A stretch of 64,000 nucleotides of DNA, taken from Methylacidiphilum infernorum V4 (GTDB lineage: Bacteria > Verrucomicrobiota > Verrucomicrobiia > Methylacidiphilales > Methylacidiphilaceae). Position numbers and translations under genes: made by a program. Position 1 is the first letter of the stretch; the number at the start of each line of letters is the position of its first letter. Of the stretch, positions 53,951 to 63,718 are shown in pieces. The stretch covers positions 1,302,001-1,366,000 of the forward strand of contig NC_010794.1 in assembly GCF_000019665.1 (NCBI RefSeq), given 5' to 3'. Under the pieces are notes generated by a model. That model worked only from the letters and a program-made list of their open reading frames with translations, made no database searches and had not been told where the DNA came from.

Positions 53951-55304
53951 GAAACAACTCTTTCCCTAAAAAGAGGATGGAGACAAATACGGTGGGGAGA
54001 AAAGCCATCTGAAAAAGTTTCGTCGAAGACAAGCCATCAGGGAAAAAATCCCTGAGCAAGGATAATCCCGCCAAGTTCGGCGCATTGGCAATGATCGTCA
54101 ACCCGCCTCCAGAAAGGGCTCCCGCTATGATAGCCCTTTTTTTGGGTTCATCCAGCTCGGGAACAATGACTGTTGCCATAGAGGATATGAGCGCATTGTC
54201 ATTCAAGGATGAGAGAAAGATAGAGGACAGGTAGAGAGCTACATAACTTAAAGAGTTTAAAAACCGGTTTAACCACCAAGATTGAAGGTTCCCAAATATT
54301 TGCAGCGAGGCAAGAAAGAATCCCACCAAGCAAGCTTTAAGCCAAGGAACCTCCCCTTGGTAGTCTTTCGTAGCTTCCACAAAGGCCAGGAAAAAAACAA
54401 GCTCTCCCAGCATAAGCACAAAATGTTCCCTTATTCCAACGGCAACCATTAAGAAAGCAAAATTCAGGCCTACAATCCACAAAGGAGTTTCTTCTCTAGG
54501 GATGAAAACCACTGCTTCCTCGGATTCGGCCTTCAGGGTTTCCCTCTCCAATTCCAACCTTTGAAATTCTTTTTTAAAGAAGTAATAATAAGCAAGATTG
54601 GAAAGGACCATGCCCAGGACGAACACTATCCCGAAATGGGTTAAAAGATACAAGCTTCCCCATTGCCATTTATGGGCGACGAGCACTACCGGTGGAGCCG
54701 CAAAATTGGTCAATGTCCCGCCGATCGAGACATTGAAAAAAAGAAGCCCAATCGTGCCATAAGCAAGTGCCGGTTTAGGATTCAAACAAAAAAACTTTCT
54801 GCCGAGCAAAAGTGCACTTAGAGTCATGGCTGAGGCTTCCGTAATAAAAGATCCACAAAGGGGCCCCAGGGTCAGTATCCAAAACCACCATCTGCCCACA
54901 CTCTCCTTTCCTTTCTGGACAAAAAGTCCTATCAGTTTTTTAAAAGTATTCAGAACGGGTTGCGTCGAGGAGATAATCATAAGCAGGGTGACGAACAAAG
55001 CCTCTGGATACTCTTTTTTTAACTCGAGTTTTTCCAAGGCCTTATCCCAACCTGACTGCATAGCTAATAGGACTAAGAGGACTGTTAACCACAATCCAAA
55101 AATGATTTCTACTTCTCCCCCAAGTCGCAGGAGTACCCCCCAAAAATAACTCCACCGGGCAAGGGCATTGTTGTCATTTCTTTTTTGCAGGGCATAATTG
55201 ATCAACGACTTGCCTACATGAAAGGGAAAAGAAGAAAGCAGGGTATGAAGAACGGCTAAGAAAAAACAACCCGTAGCCAGGTAGCTAAAATGGACTCCGG
55301 TCAT
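53943..55304 (-). CDS. Putative Na+/H+ antiporter (PF07399-like)
   Basis: A 453-residue polytopic protein with about eleven membrane segments. The core includes GSFITEASAMTLSALLLGRKFF, LLFFNVSIGGTLTNFAAPPVVLVA and SIFLSSLNDNALISSMA, and later GGGLTIIANAPNLAGLSLL. These two half-repeats with an Asn/Asp-containing broken helix resemble the ion-transporter superfamily. An antiporter would fit an acid-tolerant lifestyle, but the transported ion is an inference. It overlaps the DUF763 stop by 8 bases (convergent) and lies downstream of bioA. Confidence 0.83.
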   Translation of the reverse strand: MTGVHFSYLATGCFFLAVLHTLLSSFPFHVGKSLINYALQKRNDNNALARWSYFWGVLLRLGGEVEIIFGLWLTVLLVLLAMQSGWDKALEKLELKKEYPEALFVTLLMIISSTQPVLNTFKKLIGLFVQKGKESVGRWWFWILTLGPLCGSFITEASAMTLSALLLGRKFFCLNPKPALAYGTIGLLFFNVSIGGTLTNFAAPPVVLVAHKWQWGSLYLLTHFGIVFVLGMVLSNLAYYYFFKKEFQRLELERETLKAESEEAVVFIPREETPLWIVGLNFAFLMVAVGIREHFVLMLGELVFFLAFVEATKDYQGEVPWLKACLVGFFLASLQIFGNLQSWWLNRFLNSLSYVALYLSSIFLSSLNDNALISSMATVIVPELDEPKKRAIIAGALSGGGLTIIANAPNLAGLSLLRDFFPDGLSSTKLFQMAFLPTVFVSILFLGKELFLK

Positions 55305-55351
55305 CTTGGAAAACTAGGATAAAAGAGCCTTCTTTTCAACCGCTAAGGGAT

Positions 55352-56758
55352 TTATGGCAAAGAAGAAAAATACTTTTTTGGCGGTAAAATATCGCTTAGG
55401 GCTTGATAAAGAGCGGAGATCATCCCTTCAATATCCTCCCTGGAAGAGCAGTAAGGAGGAACAACGATCAACACATCTTTGATCGGCCGGGTGATTAGAC
55501 CATAAGCTTTTGCCCTTTCGCTAACCGTCCAACCGATGTCAAAAGAAGGATCACACCTCAAGTTTCTTTTATTTCTTAGAATTTCAATAGCCAATACCGC
55601 TCCTTCTACCCTGACGTCACCCACAAGGGGATGATTCCAAAAAACTTGGGCATAGGATCGGAGGTGTTGGGAAAGGATAGCAATCCGATGAAAAGTGTTT
55701 TCTTCTTCAAAAATTTTTAAATTTTCATCTGCTGCTGCACAGGCCAGGGGGTTAGCCGTATAACTATGCCCGTGAAGAAACGCTTCGGTGTATCCCCCTT
55801 TAAAACTTTCAAATATTTCTTCCCTAACCAGTGTCGCCGCGATAGGAAGTGTTCCTCCCGACAACCCTTTGGCAAAGCAGATGATATCAGCAAAAACATT
55901 TTCTTTGAGCGAGGCCGCAATCTTATCCCCTGCCCTTCCCATCCCGGTAAATACCTCATCAACAATAAAAAAAGCCCCTGACTGTTTCACCAACTCAAAA
56001 GCTTCTTTAATGTAGCCTTCGGGGTGCATCCACATTCCCGATGCTCCCTGGATTCTTGGCTCCATGATCATCGCAGCCAGCCTATGTTTATTCTTGTCGA
56101 GGTTTTTTTTAAGCTCTTCAAGGCATTCCCAAGAGCATTTCCTTGTCAGCCTGGCATCCCCACCCCTTTCCCTTAGCGACCTGTTCCAAGGACAATGGAA
56201 ACAGGAAGGAGCAGCAACGGGCAGGGTATTAAAAAGCAAATCTTTAAAACGGCTTTGAAAAGGAATAGATGATACACTCATTGCTCCCACGGTATCCCCA
56301 TGATAGCTCCCCTTGAGACATAAAATTAAGTTTCGTTGTCTTTCATTTCTTTGTTGCAAAGCTTGCCAGGCTATTTTGATTGCCGCCTCTACCGCTGTAG
56401 ATCCATTATCCGAAAAAAAAACCCTATAATTTACCGGGTTGCCTTTAGAGACCATGGAAACCAGAGTTTGGCCAAGGTTAACCGCCCAAGAATGGGTATT
56501 GCCCAAAAAGGAAACATGATCAAGCTGTTCTAGGCAGTTCACGATGGCTTTTACAAGCCTTGGATGACGATGGCCATGGGTAGTTGTCCAGATTGAAGAA
56601 TTTCCATCCCAATATTTCTTTTTGCTCGCATCATACAGGTAGCATCCTTCTGCTCTTTCCAAAACGAGGGGTTCATAGGAAGGATCAAACCACCTGTCAT
56701 AAGGAGTAAAAGGATGCCAAAGGTATTGCCTGTCTAACCGGTTGATCAGCTGGGTCAT
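55352..56758 (-). CDS. bioA: Adenosylmethionine-8-amino-7-oxononanoate aminotransferase
   Basis: A PLP-dependent enzyme converting KAPA to DAPA, using SAM as amino donor. Visible are YLWHPFTPYDRW at the N-terminus, YWDGNSSIWTTTHGHRHP, FFSDNGSTAVEAAIKIAWQ, GSYHGDTVGAMSV, the Asp motif FFIVDEVFTGMGRAG, and the PLP lysine in CFAKGLSGGTLPIA. An upstream ATG at 56788 would overlap bioF by 7 bases and add 10 residues. MTQLINRLDRQ at 56758 fits the family start better. Confidence 0.95.
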   Translation of the reverse strand: MTQLINRLDRQYLWHPFTPYDRWFDPSYEPLVLERAEGCYLYDASKKKYWDGNSSIWTTTHGHRHPRLVKAIVNCLEQLDHVSFLGNTHSWAVNLGQTLVSMVSKGNPVNYRVFFSDNGSTAVEAAIKIAWQALQQRNERQRNLILCLKGSYHGDTVGAMSVSSIPFQSRFKDLLFNTLPVAAPSCFHCPWNRSLRERGGDARLTRKCSWECLEELKKNLDKNKHRLAAMIMEPRIQGASGMWMHPEGYIKEAFELVKQSGAFFIVDEVFTGMGRAGDKIAASLKENVFADIICFAKGLSGGTLPIAATLVREEIFESFKGGYTEAFLHGHSYTANPLACAAADENLKIFEEENTFHRIAILSQHLRSYAQVFWNHPLVGDVRVEGAVLAIEILRNKRNLRCDPSFDIGWTVSERAKAYGLITRPIKDVLIVVPPYCSSREDIEGMISALYQALSDILPPKKYFSSLP

Positions 56759-56781
56759 AAAAAAATAAAGGGAATCATCCC

Positions 56782-57945
56782 TTAGCAATGCAAATATTTT
56801 TCCAGTGCATTTTTTAAATAATCGATTTGATCGAAATCGTGGAGAGCGGTAAGAGAAATCCTCAACCTGGCCTCTCCCTTGGGAACAGTCGGATAACGAA
56901 TCGGGGGAAGGTAAATTCCTTTTTTTTCCAGGTCAGCCGAAACTCTAACGGCCTTCTCTTCGCTTCCTATTTTTACAGGGATAATAGGGGAGTAATAAAA
57001 AGTAGAGGTTGGAATTCCTTCAAAAAAATAACAAATATTTTCCCTGAGCTTTCTCCTTAGCAAATCTCCTCTCTCCGATCTAATAATATCCAGGGCAGAA
57101 GCAGCCGCAGCCATACATGAGGGGCTCAGGGCCGTCGTAAATATGAAGGATTTAGCGGTATTGATCATCCATTCTATAACCTCCTGGCTGGCCGCGATAT
57201 AACCCCCTTGGGAACCTAAGGCTTTTGAAAACGTCCCTAAAATCACATCAACCTTTTCCGCTAAACCCAATGCCGTAGCTAATCCACCTCCTCCTTCGCC
57301 TAAAAGACCCTCGCCATGGGCATCATCGAGCAGTAGATAGGCTTCGAAACGTTCTTTAAGCTCAACCAGTTCCCTTAAAGGAGCCATGTCCCCATCCATG
57401 GAAAAAAGGGATTCGGTTACGACCAGAATCTTTTCATACTTCAAGGCATATCTTTCCAAAAGCTTTTTGAGATCCTCTATTTCGTTGTGAGCAAATACTC
57501 TAAGGGTAGCGCGACTGAGGCGGGCTCCCTCCCATAAGGATGCGTGGCATAAGCTGTCCATCAAAACCAGATCCGATGTTCCGACAAGAGAAGGTATAGA
57601 GGCCAGGGCCGCCATAAAACCGGAAGGAAAAATCAAAGCTTTTTCCTTGCCTTTCCATCTTGCAAGGGATCTTTCTAGGGCATGAAAAAGAGGATTATTT
57701 CCTGAAATGAGTCGCGAGGCCGAACAGCTCGTTCCATATTCTTTCGTCGCTTCTATAGCCTTTTCGATAACCGAAAGATCCCTTGAGAGACCAAGGTAAT
57801 CATTTGATGAAAAATTAAGGATTTCCTTCCCTTCTAAATCAGCCCTCATGCCTACCGAAGGTTTGAATTCCCTCAGCCTGCGCTCCAAGTTCTTCTCCCT
57901 GAGATCTTGCAGTCTTTTTCCAAAGTCAAAATTCTTTTTTTTCAC
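56782..57945 (-). CDS. bioF: 8-amino-7-oxononanoate synthase (AONS/KBL family)
   Basis: A PLP enzyme condensing pimeloyl thioester with alanine in biotin synthesis. Motifs: NFSSNDYLGLSRD, CSASRLISGNNPLFHALE, SLCHASLWEGARLSRA, LLDDAHGEGLLGEGGGG, and the PLP lysine in GTFSKALGSQGGYIAAS. The open frame runs to a TTG at 57993. GTG 57945 gives 387 residues, the usual length, and removes overlap with the amidohydrolase gene. Pairing with bioA supports BioF over the related glycine acetyltransferase. bioB and bioD are not in this window. Confidence 0.9.
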   Translation of the reverse strand: MKKKNFDFGKRLQDLREKNLERRLREFKPSVGMRADLEGKEILNFSSNDYLGLSRDLSVIEKAIEATKEYGTSCSASRLISGNNPLFHALERSLARWKGKEKALIFPSGFMAALASIPSLVGTSDLVLMDSLCHASLWEGARLSRATLRVFAHNEIEDLKKLLERYALKYEKILVVTESLFSMDGDMAPLRELVELKERFEAYLLLDDAHGEGLLGEGGGGLATALGLAEKVDVILGTFSKALGSQGGYIAASQEVIEWMINTAKSFIFTTALSPSCMAAAASALDIIRSERGDLLRRKLRENICYFFEGIPTSTFYYSPIIPVKIGSEEKAVRVSADLEKKGIYLPPIRYPTVPKGEARLRISLTALHDFDQIDYLKNALEKYLHC

Positions 57946-57955
57946 TTTTTCTTTT

Positions 57956-59179
57956 TTAGAGGGTTTCAAGACAATGCACGATGCGGCCGTCAACGATGAT
58001 CATAAAGGGAGAAGAGTCCCCAAAGAGAAGAAATTCCAAAGGATCCGATGAAGGTTGATCAAAAGGATAGACGGCCAAGTCCGCATAGGCTCCAGGGCTA
58101 ATTACTCCAAGCTTACCAGCCATCCCTATCGCTTTGGCCGGATTCACCGTCACCATCTTCCACCAATCGAGGAGAGGAATAGACGGATAAGAATGGTGGG
58201 CAACTTGGATTTCCTTTCTCATGTCAAGGCTGTCATTGGAGGCAAGGCTGTCGGTGCCCAAAACAATGTTGACGTTTTTTTCCAAAAGAGCAGGCAAGGC
58301 AAAGGGATCATGCCCGAAAAAGGCATGAGATTTCGGGCAATAGACCACAGTCCATGGATTTTTTTCGAGAAGATCGTAATCGGCTCGGTCAAGGTAATTC
58401 AAATGGACAAGCAATGAATTTGGACCTAAGAGTTCTCTTTCGGCAAGGAAGCGCAGGGGAGAAGACGGCGTAAAATCCCTGTAAGAGGGATTCAAACTGG
58501 AGATAAATTCAAAAAGAGCTCCTTTTTTCTCTTTGAACATGCGGTATTCATCCAGTGATTCTGCAACATGGGTCATCAAAAAACCTTTTTCTTTTCTACA
58601 CCAAGCCTTGGAGAGAGTATACAACTCAAGGCTTGCTGTATAAGGGGAGTGAGGGGAAATACCAATGGCTTTGAATGGAAAAGGATCTTGGAAAAAAAGG
58701 AGGGAACCGGCCAGCTTTTCAACGCTCCACCCGGACTTGCCCACATCGATAAGCTCAAGGAAACTATAGATCCTCAGGGGAGAATGGAATTTAAACAAGA
58801 GAATCTCCGGCTTGGAGAGAATATCAAATAAGCAGGTTGTTGCAGAACGTAAGGCTAAGTTTATGCCCGTTTGAAAAGATTCCAAGTACTCCCTTGAAGA
58901 AAAAGTCCTTTTTAGCTGGACCATACCCTTTATCCATTCTACAAACGAGCCTCGAAATGAAGAAAGCTTGCCTTTAAAAAGGGTATATTCCAGATGACAA
59001 TGGGCATTGATCAGTCCCGGAAAGATAATTGCCCTCCCCAAGTCCAAGACTGTCTCCTTGGGCCCGGCCTCCAGGGATCTAGAAACCTCAAGGATTTTGT
59101 TTCCCTGGATCCGCACACAACCCGGACTCAAGATTAAACCCGGCTTGCAGAGAACATGAGAAGCCTTAAGGGTAAGCAT
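57956..59179 (-). CDS. Amidohydrolase (aminodeoxyfutalosine/SAH deaminase-like)
   Basis: A 407-residue metal-dependent hydrolase of the ATZ/TRZ deaminase group. The metal-site HxH is in GLINAHCHLEYTLFKG, the second His is in ISPHSPYTAS, THVAES precedes the active-site Glu, and the late Asp is in VLGTDSLASNDSLDM. A shallow C-terminal beta domain follows (GVISPGAYADLAVYP). Such enzymes deaminate 6-aminodeoxyfutalosine, S-adenosylhomocysteine or related nucleosides. The bioF neighbour does not decide between them. It is the first gene of an apparent four-gene run with bioF, bioA and the antiporter. Confidence 0.82.
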   Translation of the reverse strand: MLTLKASHVLCKPGLILSPGCVRIQGNKILEVSRSLEAGPKETVLDLGRAIIFPGLINAHCHLEYTLFKGKLSSFRGSFVEWIKGMVQLKRTFSSREYLESFQTGINLALRSATTCLFDILSKPEILLFKFHSPLRIYSFLELIDVGKSGWSVEKLAGSLLFFQDPFPFKAIGISPHSPYTASLELYTLSKAWCRKEKGFLMTHVAESLDEYRMFKEKKGALFEFISSLNPSYRDFTPSSPLRFLAERELLGPNSLLVHLNYLDRADYDLLEKNPWTVVYCPKSHAFFGHDPFALPALLEKNVNIVLGTDSLASNDSLDMRKEIQVAHHSYPSIPLLDWWKMVTVNPAKAIGMAGKLGVISPGAYADLAVYPFDQPSSDPLEFLLFGDSSPFMIIVDGRIVHCLETL

Positions 59180-59541
59180 CGCTTTTAAAGTTTACAGAAA
59201 ATCGCCGGTTATGAAAAGAAACTCTAAAGAGCCCTGTTTTCATAACTTTAATTTCATTGGCTGCCCAGGGCCCCTTGTATTGTTTTTACCTTATAAAAGA
59301 GGAGCCTTAGCTTCCGCACTTTTCTCTGCCGATTGCTTTTCTTTTGAAAGGATTGTTTGGCTCATCCCATAACCGAACAGACCCTGGTGGCCGGGTCTTT
59401 CCGATAGATTTAGCGGGCTTGCAAGAAACGGTTTTCCTACTTGAAAATAACTTTATCGTAGGAGAGGGATTGGAATGGATAATGGATCAAAAAGAAAATT
59501 CAATGAGTCGATTGCTCTAAAACAAGAGCCAGCTTGAACAT
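59180..59541. other. Intergenic region with one hairpin, 362 bases
   Basis: No coding frame is supported. A perfect 6-bp inverted repeat, AGACCC/GGGTCT with an 8-base loop, lies at 59379-59398. It is followed by only a short T run, so it is at best a weak terminator. The rest is featureless AT-rich sequence holding the presumed promoter of the amidohydrolase-bio run. Confidence 0.4.
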
Positions 59542-60213
59542 TTAATAGAAATAAGTTTCTCTTGGGCAAGCTCTGTCCTTTTTTATCCGGGGCAGGTGCA
59601 AGGGCAAGGAAGGATACCGGTTATAGAGAGATGGAAAAAGCCTAGCTCCGTGTTTTTCCCACAACCAATGAACAAAGTAAAGGAAAGCATAAGAATAAAC
59701 CAAGGCTATCAGCCAGCCCGCTAAAACATCCGAAGGGTAATGCACTCCCATGTAAATTCTTGAGTAACTCACTAGCAACACCCAAAACCAGATCCAAAGA
59801 GCACCCCTTCCATAGATGGCCGTGAGCATAACCGCCGCAGCCGTGTTATTGGCCGCATGTCCCGAAGGAAATGATCTTCCTCTTGGAGGCTCCTTTGACG
59901 GCGGTGGATTCGAATAGTAGATTCTGTCCGGTTTCTCTACAACTCTTACATTGCGAAGGACTTGAAACGGCCTTGGCCTATGCACCACCTCTTTGATCGT
60001 ATCGGTAATTAACCGATCTCCTCCGATGACGGAAAGAAGCGTCAATATGACAAAAAGTCGTTCTCTAAACTTTCCAAGGTAAAAAAACAAGAAGCCAAAT
60101 ATCCATAAAGGCAAGCTAAAATTTCCTAGGTCGGATATGAAAGGCATGAACCAGTCTAAAAAAGGAGTATGGAGTCCATTGAGAGAATAAAAAAGAACGA
60201 GATCCGGTTGCAT
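59542..60213 (-). CDS. PAP2-family membrane phosphatase
   Basis: A 223-residue protein with about five membrane segments. The tripartite phosphatase signature is complete: KEVVHRPRP (~73), SFPSGHAAN (~115) and SRIYMGVHYPSD (~150). Family members dephosphorylate lipid phosphates, such as undecaprenyl pyrophosphate or phosphatidic acid, on the outer face of the inner membrane. Recycling of undecaprenyl pyrophosphate for wall synthesis is plausible but not shown. It is 27 bases downstream of the copper ATPase gene. Confidence 0.9.
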   Translation of the reverse strand: MQPDLVLFYSLNGLHTPFLDWFMPFISDLGNFSLPLWIFGFLFFYLGKFRERLFVILTLLSVIGGDRLITDTIKEVVHRPRPFQVLRNVRVVEKPDRIYYSNPPPSKEPPRGRSFPSGHAANNTAAAVMLTAIYGRGALWIWFWVLLVSYSRIYMGVHYPSDVLAGWLIALVYSYAFLYFVHWLWEKHGARLFPSLYNRYPSLPLHLPRIKKDRACPRETYFY

Positions 60214-60240
60214 GGCGAAAGCTTTAAGTCATGGAATTGC

Positions 60241-62427
60241 TTATCTTTTATAAAGTCTCAGTGCGTTCCCAATAACAAAAAGATCTGAAAGTCCCATTGC
60301 TCCTGCACAAACCGAAGGAGACATTTTCCCCATCACCGCGAGGGGAATGGCCAAGGTATTGTAAAGAAACGCCCAGAAAAGATTTTCTTTTATGGTTTTA
60401 AGTGTCTTATCGCTAATCTCCAACAAAAGGGGAATAATTTCGATATCCGCGTTGAGCAGTACAATATCCGCAGATTCCTTGGCGATGTCACTGGCGTTGA
60501 GAACGGCAATCCCCAGGTCAGCTTGAGCAAGGGCAGGCCCATCGTTGATTCCATCTCCAATAAAAGCAACCGACCTGCCTTGTTGTTGGAAGCTCCTTAT
60601 TACGTTCGCCTTTTCCTCAGGACGGACTTCGGCGATAACGTGTTCAGGAGCGATCCCTAGCTGAAGACCTAATTGTAGCGCTATTTCCCTTTTATCTCCA
60701 GAAAGGATATATACGGTATATCCCTTGGCGGAAAGCTTTTCGATAACCTGCTTTGCTGTTGGTTTAATGGGTGCGGCTATGGGATAATAAGCAATGAGTT
60801 TGTCGTTCATCGCCAGGCCGACCCCGCTCGAAGAGAGGGATTGCAGATCGCAAGTTTTTATACCCAAGCTTCTTAACCAAGAAAGAGATCCTAATCTTAC
60901 CGTGAAGTCCTGGTAAAGGGCTTGTATGCCTGCACCTGGTTTTTCCTGCCAATCCTTCAAGTTTAGCCGTGAAGAGTCTTTAAATCTTTCGATAATAGCT
61001 CGGCTAGCTGGATGCAAACTCGAACTTGCCAAAGAATAAGCAAGGGTGTCGGCGACCAAGGGATCTATAAAAAAATACTCCGGATTTTCTACTGTTAACT
61101 TTGGCTGGGTCAACGTTCCTGTCTTGTCAAAAATGACTTCTTTTATTTTGCCACATTTTTCAAGGGCGGATCCATCCCGGATCAAAATCCCCAAGGAAGC
61201 TAGGCGGTTTGAGGCAACCATTATGGCAGCTGGCGTGGCAAGCCCCATAGCGCAAGGACAGGCAACAACAAGGACGGAGGCCGCCCTTATTAGGGCTGTC
61301 TCCCACTTTGTTAAGCCCGACAACCCCCATCCTAATGCCGTTATTACGGCTACTCCAATAACAAAAATAACGAATACGCTACTAACCTTGTCTACAAAAT
61401 TCTGTATGTTTGCACGACTTTCTTGTGCTTTGAGAACAACCTCGGCAATATGGGCAAGAACAGTTTTTTCTCCCGCAGCACTAACACGTATGATTAAACG
61501 GGAATGAAGATTAAGAGTTCCTGCAAACACCTTTTCTCCAGGCCATTTTTCAACAGGTTTACTCTCTCCCGTAAGCATGCTTTCGTCAACCAGCCCCCTA
61601 CCCTCCACTACTTCTCCATCAACGGGAATTCTTTCTCCCGGCTTTAAAATCACCTTCTGGCCGATAACAAGTTCAGAAGCACGAACCTTTTTTTCGATGT
61701 TGTTATCCTCCAACACGGTGGCGTAAGCAGGAGCTAATTCTAAGAGCTTTTTCAGCGTCTTGTTGGCTTTTCGAGATACCCTGGCCTCGAGCCAGTGCCC
61801 CGCACTCACCAAGGTTATAATCGCCGCCGCTTCATCAAAATAGTAATGCTCTATAATACCCGGGAAAAAAAGCCCGAAAGTGCTTAAAAGAAAGGCCGAA
61901 GAACTGCCAATGGAAACAAGGGTATCCATATCCAAACGCCCACTGCGAATCTGTCGATAAGCCCCCAAGTAAAACGAATAGCCACTGACGAGTTGAACAG
62001 GAAGAGCTAAAAGAAAAAGGTATAACCCAAAAAAGAAGTTCCACCGAGAATAAAGGATAGCCATCCACGAGGAAGGAACAGAAAGAGCAAAGAGCATATT
62101 CCCCAACCATAAAGGAGGAGAACGTATTAAATACTGGCTTAGATAAAGGATGGTAGTCAAGATAATACCAAGAACCAGGGAACGCGTCCAACGTTTTGAG
62201 GCACTGTCTTCATCTTCTCCTTCAATCAATTTTGCCCCATAACCGGCTTCTTCAACAGCACCAATAAGCTGGGGAACCTGGCACCCTTCCTCGGCAGTCA
62301 CAACAGCCTGCGATTTTTCCAAGTCAACATGAGCGGATAACACCCTGGGCACTCGGCTTAAAGCGTTCCTTACATGTCTAACACAATTATTACATGTCAT
62401 CCCTTCAATACGTAATTTGATTTTCAT
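60241..62427 (-). CDS. copA: Copper-translocating P1B-type ATPase
   Basis: A 728-residue heavy-metal pump. One N-terminal metal-binding domain has GMTCNNC. The core has TGES (MLTGESKPVEKW), the membrane metal motif CPC (VVACPCAMGLATPAA), the phosphorylated Asp in DKTGTLTQ, the HP motif in SSLHPASRA, and GDGINDGPALAQADLG. The late membrane motifs include FLYNTLAIPLA and MGLSDLFVIGNALRL. In CopA the latter is normally MxxSS, and here the second Ser is Asp. The start is ATG 62427; a longer frame starts at 62463 with no ribosome site. It probably exports Cu(I) from the cytoplasm. Confidence 0.93.
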   Translation of the reverse strand: MKIKLRIEGMTCNNCVRHVRNALSRVPRVLSAHVDLEKSQAVVTAEEGCQVPQLIGAVEEAGYGAKLIEGEDEDSASKRWTRSLVLGIILTTILYLSQYLIRSPPLWLGNMLFALSVPSSWMAILYSRWNFFFGLYLFLLALPVQLVSGYSFYLGAYRQIRSGRLDMDTLVSIGSSSAFLLSTFGLFFPGIIEHYYFDEAAAIITLVSAGHWLEARVSRKANKTLKKLLELAPAYATVLEDNNIEKKVRASELVIGQKVILKPGERIPVDGEVVEGRGLVDESMLTGESKPVEKWPGEKVFAGTLNLHSRLIIRVSAAGEKTVLAHIAEVVLKAQESRANIQNFVDKVSSVFVIFVIGVAVITALGWGLSGLTKWETALIRAASVLVVACPCAMGLATPAAIMVASNRLASLGILIRDGSALEKCGKIKEVIFDKTGTLTQPKLTVENPEYFFIDPLVADTLAYSLASSSLHPASRAIIERFKDSSRLNLKDWQEKPGAGIQALYQDFTVRLGSLSWLRSLGIKTCDLQSLSSSGVGLAMNDKLIAYYPIAAPIKPTAKQVIEKLSAKGYTVYILSGDKREIALQLGLQLGIAPEHVIAEVRPEEKANVIRSFQQQGRSVAFIGDGINDGPALAQADLGIAVLNASDIAKESADIVLLNADIEIIPLLLEISDKTLKTIKENLFWAFLYNTLAIPLAVMGKMSPSVCAGAMGLSDLFVIGNALRLYKR

Positions 62428-62548
62428 CTTGAAAATATATGCACAAGAACGGCCGTTACCCAAAAAAATTCGCTAACTCTAGATTAAGATTCAATCTTCG
62501 ATTGAAGGAATCTATTGATACTTAAAACCCTTTTTTTTAGAAATTTTC

Positions 62549-63547
62549 TTAATGGATAAGGGCTTCAAGAATCTGAACAGCATTCCAAGCTGCCCCCTTG
62601 AGAAGTTGGTCCCCGCTTAAAAAGAAAGCGACTGCTCTAGGATGAGACAGATCCTCTCTAATTCTGCCGACCAACACCTCTTTTCTACCGGAAGCTTTAA
62701 TAGGAGTGGGGAAATCCCCATTCTGCGGATCATCTATAACTTCGATTCCTGGAGAAACAGATAAAATTCTTCTCGTCTCCTCCGCTGTAATTTTCCTTTC
62801 CGTTTCAACGACGACCGATTCGCAATGAGCTCTAAAAACTGGAACCCTGATACAGGTGGCGCATACATTCAAGCGAGGTAGGTGAAATATTTTTCTGAGT
62901 TCTTGCATGACCTTGTTTTCTTCCCCGTTGTAGCCATTATCGGCTATAGGGCTGTTATGGGAAAAGACATTAAAAGCAATTTGCTCGGGAAACACCTCAG
63001 CAGTTATAGGTTTACCTTGGACAAAATGCCTAACTTGAGTTTCCAATTCTAACATGGCTTTAGCACCCGCACCGCTCGCTGCTTGGTATGTGGATACGAT
63101 TACCCTTTGAACGGTCGCCGCTTTATGAATAGGCCACAGGGCAACGGAAAGTAGGGCCGTCGTGCAATTGGGATTAGCCACAATTCCTTGGTGAGCGTTG
63201 AGATCTTCACTGTTGATTTCGGGAACAACCAAGGGCACCTCTGGCTTCATTCTAAAAAACGAAGAATTATCGATAACAACGGCTCCACTTTCTTTAGCCT
63301 TGGGAGCATAAAAGGCGGAAATAGAACTTCCTGCACTAAAAAAAACAAAATCAAGATGCTTGAACGCATCGTCCTCAAGTTGCTGTACTCTAAGCTCCTC
63401 TCCCTGGAAACCGATCTTTTTCCCAACTGACCTAGGTGAAGCAAACAAGCGTAGTTCAGAAATGGCGATCTTGCTTTTTTCCAGCAATTTTATAGCTTCA
63501 ATACCGACAGCTCCCGTCGCTCCAACGATGCCAATTCTTAATCCCAT
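62549..63547 (-). CDS. asd: Aspartate-semialdehyde dehydrogenase
   Basis: A 332-residue enzyme making aspartate semialdehyde for Lys/mDAP, Thr and Met synthesis. NADP loop IGIVGATGAVGIEAIKLL at the N-terminus; active-site Cys in IVANPNCTTALLSVAL; YQAASGAGAKAM; substrate Arg/His in CIRVPVFRAHCESVVVE. ATG 63547 is chosen, because GAGGAAG precedes it and the Rossmann strand starts at once. The longer frame from 63637 adds a basic, unstructured stretch. The product feeds the mDAP used by MurE. Confidence 0.95.
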   Translation of the reverse strand: MGLRIGIVGATGAVGIEAIKLLEKSKIAISELRLFASPRSVGKKIGFQGEELRVQQLEDDAFKHLDFVFFSAGSSISAFYAPKAKESGAVVIDNSSFFRMKPEVPLVVPEINSEDLNAHQGIVANPNCTTALLSVALWPIHKAATVQRVIVSTYQAASGAGAKAMLELETQVRHFVQGKPITAEVFPEQIAFNVFSHNSPIADNGYNGEENKVMQELRKIFHLPRLNVCATCIRVPVFRAHCESVVVETERKITAEETRRILSVSPGIEVIDDPQNGDFPTPIKASGRKEVLVGRIREDLSHPRAVAFFLSGDQLLKGAAWNAVQILEALIH

Positions 63548-63718
63548 ACCAACTTCCTCATGGACTATTTTTACTTTACCAAGCCTCCTCTCGGTTCTCC
63601 CTAACCTTTTTTTCTTCCCTTCCAAAGAGGAATGCAAAAATAAATTCTTTTTAAGTTAATTTAAAATAGCGGTCAGGGCCAAAGATAAGTTTTCGAGTTA
63701 ACCCCAGGGAATTCTTCA

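Noticed and set aside
59379-59398. 6-bp hairpin as a rho-independent terminator
   Set aside because: The stem is short and no run of Ts of useful length follows on either strand, so it is only noted as an inverted repeat.
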